From Alphaproteobacteria bacterium (lineage in GTDB: Bacteria; Pseudomonadota; Alphaproteobacteria; UBA828): 64,000 bases of DNA. Below, piece by piece: positions 1 to 7,530 of the stretch. Below the pieces are notes generated by a model. The model searched no databases and was not told where the DNA came from. It worked only from the letters and a program-made list of their open reading frames with translations. Made by a program: the position numbers and the translations under genes. Every line of letters begins with the position of its first letter. Position 1 is the first letter of the stretch. The stretch is from contig JAJDUK010000103.1 of assembly GCA_022826665.1 (NCBI GenBank), positions 62,001-126,000 on the forward strand, read 5' to 3'.

Positions 1-5
1 TCACG

Positions 6-2981
6 GTGTCGCGACTGCCCTTCCTCACAGACGATGCGATTTGTCCCGAGCCAGCCTCGGGTGAACGCGCGCGTGCGGGTCGCGACGAGTGGATGTTGGC
101 GGCAGTCTCATTAGGCGGTGCCGACGAATCGTTCGCGAGAGCCCTAGATGGCGACGGGCGCGCGCGGGCCTTTCTCGACGGCGTCTTCGGCAACGCCCCT
201 GCCCTCGGCCGGGCGTTGATCCGCGATCCGGCCCAGCTTCGCGAGGTGGCCGAGCGGGGCCCCAATGTTGCGTTCGCGGGCGCGCTCACCGAGATAGCGG
301 ACGCCGCCGACCAGACCACCGACCGCCGCGCCCTCGCCCGCCGGCTTCGGGGAGCCAAGCGGCGCGCGACGCTCACCGCAGCGCTTGCCGACATCGCCGG
401 CGTCTGGCCTCTGGATCGAGTCGCCCAGGCCCTCACCCGGCTCGCCGATGCCGTGCTCGCCAGTGCGCTCCACCACCTGCTCAGGGAGGTCGCCGCACGG
501 GGCACTATCGCACTCCCAAACGAAGACGAACCGGCGGCGAGCGGGCTGACCGTGTTCGGCGTGGGCGGTCTCGGGGCCGGCGAGCTCACCTATTCGAGCG
601 CGCTCGACCTGCTCGTGCTGTTCGACCCCGAGCGCGTGCGCCACCGGGGACGGGGCGAGCCCGCCGAAGCCCTGCACCGCCTCGTGCGCGACCTCGCCGC
701 ACTGCTCGGTGAGCGCACCGACGATGGCTGCATCTATCGGACCGATCTCAAGTTCAGGCCCAACACGGGTGCCACGCCGCTCGCGCTCTCGACCGCGGCG
801 GCGGAGCAGTACTACGAGAGCCACGGGCAGAACTGGGAGCGCGCCGCGATGATCAAGGCGCGCCCGGCCGCTGGCGACATGGCGGTCGGCGCCGACATGA
901 TCGAGCGCCTGCGCCCCTTCATCTGGCGCAAGTATCTCGACCTCTCCGCCATCCAGGACATCCAGTCGATCAAGCGCCAGATCAACGCCGAGCCCAGCCT
1001 CCGGCAGCTGGAGGTCGCAGGCCACGACATCGAGCGCGGCCGGGGCGGCATCCGCCAGATCGAGCTCTACGCGCAGACGCAGCAGCTCATCTGGGGCGGC
1101 CGCGACGACTCGCTCCGCTCGCGCGCAACCTGCGACGCGCTCAAGGCGCTCGCCGCCGCCGAGCGCACGAGCGAGGTGGCGGTGGACGCGCTGATCGACT
1201 CGTACCGCTTCCTCCGCCGGCTCGAGCACCGCATCGAGATGATCGACGACGAGCCGGACCTGCGAATTCCCGACGACGCCGACACCCGCGCCGCGCTCGC
1301 CCGCCTCATGGGCTTCAACGACGAAGCAGGGTTCGCCGATGCGCTGCAGAGCCATGTCCGCACCGTCGAGGAGCACTACGCCGCGCTCTTCGAGGACGAG
1401 CCGGACCTCGGCGACGAAGGCGGCAACCTCGTCTTCACCGGCACCGACGACGACCCCGACACCCTCGCGAGCCTGGAGCGCATGGGCTTCGGCGACGCCT
1501 CGGGCGTCTCGGCCACCGTGCGCCGCTGGCATCACGGCCGCATCCAGGCCACCCGCAGCACCCGCGCACGCGAGCTGCTCACCGAGCTCATGCCGGCCCT
1601 CCTCCGCGCGCTCTCCCACACCGCCGATCCCGACTCCGCCTTCCGCAAGCTCGACGAGTTCCTCGCCGGGCTGCCGTCGGGGGTGCAGCCCTTCCTACTG
1701 CTGCACGACAACCCCGGCCTGCTCGCCCAGCTCGCCGAGATCCTGGGCAGCGCGCCCCGAATCGCCGAGCACCTGAGCCGCAGCCCCGGCCTGCTCGAAG
1801 GCCTCATCAGCGGCGACCTGCACCAGCGCCTGCCGAATCGCGACGAGCTGCTAGACGACCTCGCGCAAGCGCTCGCGCCCGCCGGCGACTACGACGACGT
1901 GCTCGACGGCGTGCGGCGCTGGCAGCACGAGCGCGAGTTCCAGGTCGGCATGCAGATCCTGCGGGGCGACGTGGCGGTCGACCAGCTCTCCGGCGCGCTC
2001 TCGGATATCGCTGACACGGTGATCGAGACCCTACTACCCCGCGTGCAGCAGGATTTCGCCCGCCGCCACGGCGCAGTGCCGGGCGCCGCCTTCGCCGTGC
2101 TCGGCATGGGCAAGCACGGCAGCCGGGAGCTCACCTTCGACAGCGACCTCGACGTGGTCTTCCTCTACGGCCTGCCGGACGAAGCGAACGTGGAGTCCGA
2201 CGGCGCCCAGAGCCTCGCGCCGAGCCACTACTACGCCCGCTTCACCAAGCGGCTCTCCAACGCCGTGAGCGCGCTCACCGCCGAAGGCCGCCTCTACGAG
2301 ATCGACACCCGGCTCCGGCCCTCAGGCACCTCAGGGCCGATCGCGACCGAGGCCGCCGCCTTCCGCCGCTATCACGAGCAGGACGCCTGGACCTGGGAGC
2401 ACATGGCGCTCACCCGCGCGCGCCCGGTCGCCGGCGATCCTGACCTCTCCGCGGCGGTAATGGCGGACATCCGCGCGGTTCTCTGCGTCCCGCGCGACCC
2501 CGACGCGCTGCTGGCGGACGTCGCCGCCATGCGCGAGCGCATCGACGGCGAGCGCCACACCGAGAACCGCTGGCGCCTCAAGCACGTGCGGGGCGGCCTG
2601 CTCGACCTCGAGTTCATCGCCCAGTACCACCTGCTGCGCCACGCCGCGCGCCACCCCTCGATCCTGGTTCAATCGACCCAGTCGATGTACCGCGGGCTGG
2701 GGGAAGCCGGCGTCCTCGCCTCCGACGATGCCACCGAGCTTGCCGAGATGCTGGCCTTCCTCCAGCGCCTCCAGGGCCTGCTTCGGCTCACCGTCGGCAC
2801 CAACCGCGAGGTCGAGCGTTTCACCCCCGGCGTGCGCGAGACCCTCGCGCGGGCCATGGGGATCGAGGATTTCGCCGCCCTTGAGGAGAGGGTCGTCGCC
2901 ATTCAGGATCGCGTCCGCGCTGCCTATCATCGCCTAGTCGCAGCACCTGCGGCGGCGCTCGACCGCGAGACCACAGAATGA
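6..2981 (+). CDS. glnE: Glutamine synthetase adenylyltransferase/adenylyl-removing enzyme
   Basis: A 991-residue protein starting at a GTG, the normal length for GlnE, so it looks complete or nearly so although the window begins only 5 bases upstream. GlnE switches glutamine synthetase off by adenylylation of a tyrosine and on again by phosphorolysis, under PII control, in the cytosol. Both duplicated nucleotidyltransferase domains are present. The C-terminal one has an intact motif (GSRELTFDSDLD, Asp714 and Asp716). The N-terminal one reads GAGELTYSSALD, with Ala199 where the first metal-binding aspartate is expected and Asp201 retained. The N domain carries the adenylyl-removing activity in the characterised enzyme, so that half may be weakened. 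Helical regions link and follow the two domains. The peroxiredoxin gene follows after 13 bases. Confidence 0.94.
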   Translation: MSRLPFLTDDAICPEPASGERARAGRDEWMLAAVSLGGADESFARALDGDGRARAFLDGVFGNAPALGRALIRDPAQLREVAERGPNVAFAGALTEIADAADQTTDRRALARRLRGAKRRATLTAALADIAGVWPLDRVAQALTRLADAVLASALHHLLREVAARGTIALPNEDEPAASGLTVFGVGGLGAGELTYSSALDLLVLFDPERVRHRGRGEPAEALHRLVRDLAALLGERTDDGCIYRTDLKFRPNTGATPLALSTAAAEQYYESHGQNWERAAMIKARPAAGDMAVGADMIERLRPFIWRKYLDLSAIQDIQSIKRQINAEPSLRQLEVAGHDIERGRGGIRQIELYAQTQQLIWGGRDDSLRSRATCDALKALAAAERTSEVAVDALIDSYRFLRRLEHRIEMIDDEPDLRIPDDADTRAALARLMGFNDEAGFADALQSHVRTVEEHYAALFEDEPDLGDEGGNLVFTGTDDDPDTLASLERMGFGDASGVSATVRRWHHGRIQATRSTRARELLTELMPALLRALSHTADPDSAFRKLDEFLAGLPSGVQPFLLLHDNPGLLAQLAEILGSAPRIAEHLSRSPGLLEGLISGDLHQRLPNRDELLDDLAQALAPAGDYDDVLDGVRRWQHEREFQVGMQILRGDVAVDQLSGALSDIADTVIETLLPRVQQDFARRHGAVPGAAFAVLGMGKHGSRELTFDSDLDVVFLYGLPDEANVESDGAQSLAPSHYYARFTKRLSNAVSALTAEGRLYEIDTRLRPSGTSGPIATEAAAFRRYHEQDAWTWEHMALTRARPVAGDPDLSAAVMADIRAVLCVPRDPDALLADVAAMRERIDGERHTENRWRLKHVRGGLLDLEFIAQYHLLRHAARHPSILVQSTQSMYRGLGEAGVLASDDATELAEMLAFLQRLQGLLRLTVGTNREVERFTPGVRETLARAMGIEDFAALEERVVAIQDRVRAAYHRLVAAPAAALDRETTE

Positions 2982-2994
2982 GAGGAGAACGACC

Positions 2995-3486
2995 ATGACC
3001 ACGGCGATCGAAGCCGGCAGCCAAGCGCCGGCATTCACGGCGCCCACCAACGACGGCGGCTCGCTGAGCCTCGACAGCCTGCGCGGCAAGGCGGTGGTGC
3101 TCTACTTCTACCCGCGCGACGACACGCCGGGCTGCACCCGCGAGGCCCAGGAGTTCACCGAGGCCCTGCCCGCGTTCGCGGCGGCCGGCGCCGAGATCGT
3201 CGGCGTCTCCAAGGACACCGCCGCCAAGCACGACAAGTTCCGGGCGAAGTACGGCCTCCCCTTCACCCTGGTCTCCGACGCCGACAGCGACATCTGCGAG
3301 CGCTACGGCGTCTGGATAGAGAAGAAGAATTATGGCAAGACCTACATGGGCATCGAGCGCGCGACCTTCCTCATCGACTCCGACGGCACCGTCAGCAAGG
3401 TCTGGCGCAAGGTGAAGGTCCCCGGCCACGTGGATGCGGTGCTGGAGGCGGTGCAGGCTCTCAGAACCGCATATGGCGATGACTGA
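2995..3486 (+). CDS. bcp: Bcp/PrxQ-type thiol peroxidase
   Basis: A 163-residue cytosolic peroxiredoxin of the AhpC/TSA fold that reduces peroxides with thiol donors such as thioredoxin. The peroxidatic cysteine is Cys47 in PRDDTPGCT, with the conserved Pro and Thr around it. The partner cysteine that classical Bcp has five residues later is a glutamine here. The only other cysteine is Cys101 (SDICERYG), an unusual place for a resolving residue, so the enzyme may work in a 1-Cys manner. The start is an ATG 13 bases after glnE with AGAGGAGA upstream, suggesting co-transcription with glnE or translation from its message. Confidence 0.93.
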   Translation: MTTAIEAGSQAPAFTAPTNDGGSLSLDSLRGKAVVLYFYPRDDTPGCTREAQEFTEALPAFAAAGAEIVGVSKDTAAKHDKFRAKYGLPFTLVSDADSDICERYGVWIEKKNYGKTYMGIERATFLIDSDGTVSKVWRKVKVPGHVDAVLEAVQALRTAYGDD

Positions 3487-3510
3487 GCTTTACTGCTCCA
3501 AGCGTTCTTC

Positions 3511-4200
3511 ATGCCAAGTGATCAGCTAAATGTCACCGAATACATCCGGCCATTGGGCATTCGCGAAGACGGCGAATCGGTCAAGTTTGCTGGAACGGGG
3601 TTTGGAATCGGGAGGCGCGGCTTAGTCCTTACTGCATCTCACGTAGTAGCCTGTGCTGACAAACCACAACAAGTGTACATGCAACTGCGGAATGGACGTT
3701 TCCTTCGAGCGATTTCCAAGAAAGTTCATCCCATGGCGGACGTTACAGCCCTACAATTTGAGTCAGACCACTCTCCTCATTTTTTCAAACTGAGTAGCCC
3801 GCCCGCGGCGATTGGCGAATTTCATTTAGGAACAGAGATTATTTCATACGGTTATCCGGTTACGAGAGAGACGCCAGAAAAGGTTCGGCTTGAGCCAAGG
3901 TTGATGAGCGGCCATATTCAGAGACACTTTATTCACGAGCAAGGAAACTGCCGCTTTCGCGCATGTGAAACTAGCTTTCCGTCAATTCTTGGTCAAAGCG
4001 GCTCTCCGGTTTTGTTGGCAAGCAATATTGACTCTGCGATAGCTGTCCTCACCACGAATTTTGAGTCCTCTATCGTGGTAGATTCCTATGAAGAGCATAA
4101 TGAGGATGGTGAAAAGGAAACACATACAATCAAGAAAATTATCAACTACAGGATTGGTGCGCTGCTATGGCCCTTAGCGGATTGGCTGGAGAAAATGTGA
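3511..4200 (+). CDS. Trypsin-like serine protease (S1/HtrA-type fold), probably acquired
   Basis: A 229-residue protein with a complete chymotrypsin-type triad: His in LTASHVV, Asp in MADVTAL and Ser in GQSGSPV. The N-terminal glycine-rich stretch GTGFGIGRRG is usual before the His strand. There is no signal peptide, membrane segment or PDZ domain, so it is probably cytosolic and not a periplasmic DegP. Base composition differs sharply from its neighbours: 29 of 60 bases are G+C in 3721-3780, against about two thirds in the adjacent bcp. Only a poor ribosome site precedes the ATG. Stand-alone trypsin-like domains of this kind occur in bacterial conflict systems, but no partner domain is visible here and the role is unknown. 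Confidence 0.78.
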   Translation: MPSDQLNVTEYIRPLGIREDGESVKFAGTGFGIGRRGLVLTASHVVACADKPQQVYMQLRNGRFLRAISKKVHPMADVTALQFESDHSPHFFKLSSPPAAIGEFHLGTEIISYGYPVTRETPEKVRLEPRLMSGHIQRHFIHEQGNCRFRACETSFPSILGQSGSPVLLASNIDSAIAVLTTNFESSIVVDSYEEHNEDGEKETHTIKKIINYRIGALLWPLADWLEKM

Positions 4201-4212
4201 CTCCCAAGTCAC

Positions 4213-4374
4213 GTGACGAAGGTGGTCTTGCGAGAATTTCTTGACTGTGCTCGTGCGCAAAACGTTGAAATCAAAGGTAGGCGTCTTCTCTACGCGAACG
4301 ATCCGAAACGAGGGCCAATCATGCATTTTGACTATGTGACAACTAGCAATTTACTCTGTCTGACTTGGCACTAA
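4213..4374 (+). CDS. Short AT-rich ORF in frame behind the protease stop
   Basis: A 53-codon open frame (GTG start, TAA stop) that begins 12 bases after the protease TGA and lies in the same reading frame, with no other stop between. Its composition matches the protease rather than the GC-rich chromosome. The product (VTKVVLREFLDCARAQ...) resembles nothing I recognise. It may be a separate small protein, the tail of a once longer protease gene cut by the TGA, or a truncated partner gene. The 3' end meets the convergent MoaD-like gene. Weakly supported as a real gene. Confidence 0.3.
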   Translation: MTKVVLREFLDCARAQNVEIKGRRLLYANDPKRGPIMHFDYVTTSNLLCLTWH

Positions 4375-4613
4375 CCACCCTTGAACGGCCGGAACAGGCT
4401 GATGGTGTCGTTGGCCGAGAGCGGCGTCTCGGGCCACTGATCGCGGGGCACGGCCTCGCCGTTCACCATGGCGAGGATGGCGGGGTCGCCGTCCACGCCG
4501 AGGCCGGAGAGCGCGTCCGCGACGTTGGTCCCCGCCTCCAGGTCGAGATCGCGGCTCTTGTCGCTGCCGAATTGAGGAAGCTCGATGGCGATGAGCTCCA
4601 CTGTCACGCGCAT
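4371..4613 (-). CDS. MoaD/ThiS-family sulfur carrier
   Basis: An 80-residue beta-grasp protein ending in Gly-Gly (FRPFKGG), the C-terminus that is adenylated and thiocarboxylated in MoaD and ThiS. MoaD donates sulfur to the pterin dithiolene of molybdenum and tungsten cofactors. The acidic middle and the MVNGEAVP loop fit the family. Small MoaD-like genes commonly accompany aldehyde:ferredoxin oxidoreductases, whose pterin cofactor needs this sulfur, and such an enzyme lies 1 kb away on the same strand. A role serving that enzyme is inferred from the neighbourhood. Other sulfur-carrier roles, such as thiamine or cysteine synthesis, cannot be excluded. Confidence 0.85.
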   Translation of the reverse strand: MRVTVELIAIELPQFGSDKSRDLDLEAGTNVADALSGLGVDGDPAILAMVNGEAVPRDQWPETPLSANDTISLFRPFKGG

Positions 4614-4825
4614 GTCTCACCGGCTCCCGCACTGCCGCCGCAGAGTCGCTCACATAGCACAGAACATCCTGTGCACCACAATCGACCCCACCGTTCTGCT
4701 CGGGTAAAAGCCCGAGAGCACTTCGTATGAGCCCATGGCGGAGACGATCAAGGCCGTGGACGAATCGGGTCATCAACATCCCGACGCACCGGTCGCGTCG
4801 GACGCAATAACGAATGGAGGACACA

Positions 4826-5119
4826 ATGGCGAAGGGTTACTGGGTAAGTTGCTACCGGGAGATCAAGGATCCCGACGCGCTGGCGGAATACGCCAAGTTG
4901 GCAGGGCCTGCAATCATCGCCGGCGGCGGCACGTTCCTGGCGCGCGGCGGCAAGGTCCAGGCCTTCGACGCCGGCATTGCCGGGCGCACCGTCGTGGTCG
5001 AGTTCGAGAGCTTCGAACAGGCGCTCGCCACCCACGATGGCGCTGCCTACCAGGCCGCAGCCGCGAAACTCGAAGGTGCGGTGGAGCGAGACTTCCGGGT
5101 CGTCGAGGGCGTCGATTGA
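4826..5119 (+). CDS. DUF1330 family protein
   Basis: A 97-residue protein of the DUF1330 family, a ferredoxin-like alpha/beta fold of the dimeric alpha-beta barrel superfamily. It begins MAKGYWVS and contains the typical ARGGKV and VVEFESFEQA segments. I place the start at the ATG at 4826 because GGAGG lies at 4816-4820; a second ATG 12 bases upstream overlaps that site and is unlikely. The biochemical role of DUF1330 is not established. The next gene, a monooxygenase-like protein of similar fold, follows after about 100 bases, and both sit between the MoaD-like and AOR genes on the opposite strand. Confidence 0.88.
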   Translation: MAKGYWVSCYREIKDPDALAEYAKLAGPAIIAGGGTFLARGGKVQAFDAGIAGRTVVVEFESFEQALATHDGAAYQAAAAKLEGAVERDFRVVEGVD

Positions 5120-5222
5120 CGACACAGGATGGCCCTGGAGCGGTTGCCGAAGGGGTGCGGTGACCGCGTGCGCGACGGCTGCTATCCTCCGCCCCGAACG
5201 ATGAACTGAGGAGACACAGGCC

Positions 5223-5540
5223 ATGGCGGTAACCGCGATCGTTCGCTTCACGCTGCCCGAGGGCAAGACGCGCGAGGCTGCAAAGGCCGCATTCGAGGCG
5301 TCCGCACCGCTCTACCAGGGCGTCCAGGGCCTGGTTCGCAAGTACTATCTTCTGTCCGAGGACGGCCGGACCGGCGGCGGCGTGTATCTCTTCGAGTCGC
5401 GCGAGGATGCCGAGCGTCTCTATAGCGCGGCCTGGAGGGCCGGCATCCGCGAGCGCCTGGGCGCCGAGCCTTCGATCGAGTATTTCGAATCGCCGGTGAT
5501 CGTCGACAACGAGGTGGGCGCGATCTCCACCGCGGCTTGA
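5223..5540 (+). CDS. YdhR-like putative monooxygenase (dimeric alpha/beta barrel)
   Basis: A 105-residue protein resembling the YdhR family: an N-terminal strand with TAIVRFTLP, a central GVQGLVRKYYL segment, GGGVYLFESREDAE and a C-terminal SIEYFESPVIV strand. These proteins adopt the antibiotic-biosynthesis-monooxygenase dimer fold, and an oxygenase role is presumed but unproven for most. A GAGGA ribosome site precedes the ATG. It is downstream of the DUF1330 gene on the same strand and convergent with the AOR gene, with about 50 bases between stop codons. Confidence 0.85.
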   Translation: MAVTAIVRFTLPEGKTREAAKAAFEASAPLYQGVQGLVRKYYLLSEDGRTGGGVYLFESREDAERLYSAAWRAGIRERLGAEPSIEYFESPVIVDNEVGAISTAA

Positions 5541-5589
5541 TAGCGGCTATGTCGCGGTTGGTGCTGCGACCCCGATAGCGGGTTAGCGT

Positions 5590-7419
5590 TCAGCCGAGGC
5601 CGAGCCGCTCCATGGTCGCCGCCGTCGGCCGGCCCTCCGCAGTCCAGCCGCGCAGCTCGTAGTACTGCGGCAGCATGGTGTCGAGTTCGCACACCTTGCC
5701 CTTGCCGGAGCCGCTCTTCACCGCCTCCTTGAGGATGCGCTGCGGCAGCGTGTCATCGGCGGCGGTCATGCCGGCGTCGAGGTTGAACTGGCGCTCCATG
5801 TTCCAGATGCGCTCGCCGGTCTCGTTCAGCCGGTCCACGGTCCACTCGCCTGCACAGCCGGCATTGACCAGGTTGGCGACCTCGTCGAGCCCCCAGATCA
5901 TCATCGGGAAGGCGCAGATGCCGACAGAATCGATGGCGGCGTTCGAATCCTGGCTGTCTTTCACGATCTTCGCCTTGCCTTCCAGCTTCCCGCCCGAAAA
6001 ATCGTCCTCGTAGGGGTCGGCGCGCAGGTGGCAGGCACCCCGATTGCTGGTGGCATAGGCGAGTCCCATGCCCTGCATCGAGCGGCCGTCGTAGCCGGGG
6101 AATTCCTGCCCCTTGGCCACCATGGCGAGCTCGGGCCGGCCGTACTTCTCGCAGAGCCGCTTGGCGCCGAGCCCTAGGTCCTGGCCGAAGCCGGTGCCCG
6201 TGCCGGCGTCCTCCGCCGCCCGGCAGAGCGCCTCGGCCGAGCCGAAGTTGTAGGCCACGCCGCCGGTCTCGGCGTCGGTGATGGCGCCCTCTTCGTAGAG
6301 CTCCATCGCGGCTGCGACGGTCGCCCCGAAGGAGATCGGGTCCATCCCGTCCTCGTTGCAGACGAAGTTCGCGAAGGTCGCGGCCTCGATATCGTCCACG
6401 CCCACCATGGGGCCAAGCGAGTAGGCCGATTCGTACTCGAGCCCGCCGCTCACCTTCTTGTAGCGGTCGCGATCCTGGATCGCGAAGTGGTTGGGCTCCA
6501 TCTTGGAGGCCCGCTGGCAGCCGATGGTGCAGGCGAAGCAGGCCCGGTTCGCCACCAGGTTGGCGGAACCGTCCGAGCGTCGCACCTTCGCCATCGCATC
6601 GGGGCCCAGGTTGCCGGTGCCCTCGAACTGCACGTCCTGGTTGTTGCGGGTGGGCAGACTGCCGAAGGCCTGGGTCACGTCGATCATGGAGAGTGTGCCC
6701 GTGCGTGCGAGGTCGGCGCGGGTCTGGCTCGCGGCGAGCGCGGCTGCGGCATGGTCCACGGCGTCGGCGAAGGCGTCGTCATCGTCCACCGCGACGCCCC
6801 GCGTGCCACGCACGGCGATCGCCTTCAGGTTCTTGGACCCCATCACCGCGCCGACGCCGGAGCGCCCGGCGGCCCGGTCGAGGTCGTTCATCACGCAGGC
6901 GTAGCGGTTCAGGTTCTCGCCTGCGCGGCCGATGGAGGCGATCTTGATGGCGCCGTCCTGATGGCGCGCCTTGATCGCGGGCTCGGTATCCCAGACCGAC
7001 TTGCCCCAGATGAAGCCTTCGGCGTCGATCAGCTCCGCGTGGTCGTCCTTGATGTAGAGGTAGACCGGGCGCGGCGAGCGGCCCTGGCAGATCACCATGT
7101 CCCAGCCGGCGAGCTTCAGCTCCCCGCCGAAGTAGCCGCCCGAGTTCGAGCAAGCGATGGCGTTGGTGAGCGCACCCTTGGTGACGACCGTGTAGCGCCC
7201 TGCGGTCGGCGCCGTGGTCCCGGTGAGCGGGCCGGTCGCGAAGATGAGCACGTTCTCGGGCGAGAGCGGATCCGCCTTCGGGTCCATCTCCTCGACGATG
7301 TACTTGGTGGCAAGGCCCCGGCTGCCCAGATAGGCCTGCGCCCACTCCATGTTGAGCGCCTCTTCGGTGCAGGTGCCTGCACTGAGGTCAACCCGCAACA
7401 GTCTGCCTTGCCAAGACAT
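5590..7419 (-). CDS. Aldehyde:ferredoxin oxidoreductase family (W/Mo-pterin) enzyme
   Basis: A 609-residue AOR-family enzyme. Such enzymes oxidise aldehydes to acids, or run in reverse, passing electrons to ferredoxin through a 4Fe-4S cluster next to a bis-pterin tungsten or molybdenum centre. The cluster ligands are present as Cys294, Cys297 and Cys301 (CFACTIGC) and Cys502 (DSVGIC), the same pattern as the archaeal enzyme. The start is the ATG giving MSWQGRLLRVDL, preceded by AGGAGGGGG; a longer frame upstream lacks family similarity. It lies downstream of the LarA-like gene on the same strand. AOR in an alphaproteobacterium is uncommon but known. Substrate and metal cannot be read from sequence. 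Confidence 0.92.
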   Translation of the reverse strand: MSWQGRLLRVDLSAGTCTEEALNMEWAQAYLGSRGLATKYIVEEMDPKADPLSPENVLIFATGPLTGTTAPTAGRYTVVTKGALTNAIACSNSGGYFGGELKLAGWDMVICQGRSPRPVYLYIKDDHAELIDAEGFIWGKSVWDTEPAIKARHQDGAIKIASIGRAGENLNRYACVMNDLDRAAGRSGVGAVMGSKNLKAIAVRGTRGVAVDDDDAFADAVDHAAAALAASQTRADLARTGTLSMIDVTQAFGSLPTRNNQDVQFEGTGNLGPDAMAKVRRSDGSANLVANRACFACTIGCQRASKMEPNHFAIQDRDRYKKVSGGLEYESAYSLGPMVGVDDIEAATFANFVCNEDGMDPISFGATVAAAMELYEEGAITDAETGGVAYNFGSAEALCRAAEDAGTGTGFGQDLGLGAKRLCEKYGRPELAMVAKGQEFPGYDGRSMQGMGLAYATSNRGACHLRADPYEDDFSGGKLEGKAKIVKDSQDSNAAIDSVGICAFPMMIWGLDEVANLVNAGCAGEWTVDRLNETGERIWNMERQFNLDAGMTAADDTLPQRILKEAVKSGSGKGKVCELDTMLPQYYELRGWTAEGRPTAATMERLGLG

Positions 7420-7530
7420 CGCATACCCCCTCCTGTCGATCGGCCGAGCCGGGCCGCACGCGGGAAACGTACCCTTGGATTCGGCGTTCGCCAAGGGCGT
7501 GGGCAGACGAGAATGTAGAGAGGGCGTGCG

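Noticed and set aside
144-1619. A 491-codon minus-strand frame inside glnE
   Set aside because: It is fully antisense to glnE, whose domains are intact and in frame. It shows no motif of its own.
4735-5163. A 142-codon plus-strand frame upstream of and across the DUF1330 gene
   Set aside because: It reads the DUF1330 gene in a wrong frame after its first 25 codons and lacks a ribosome site.
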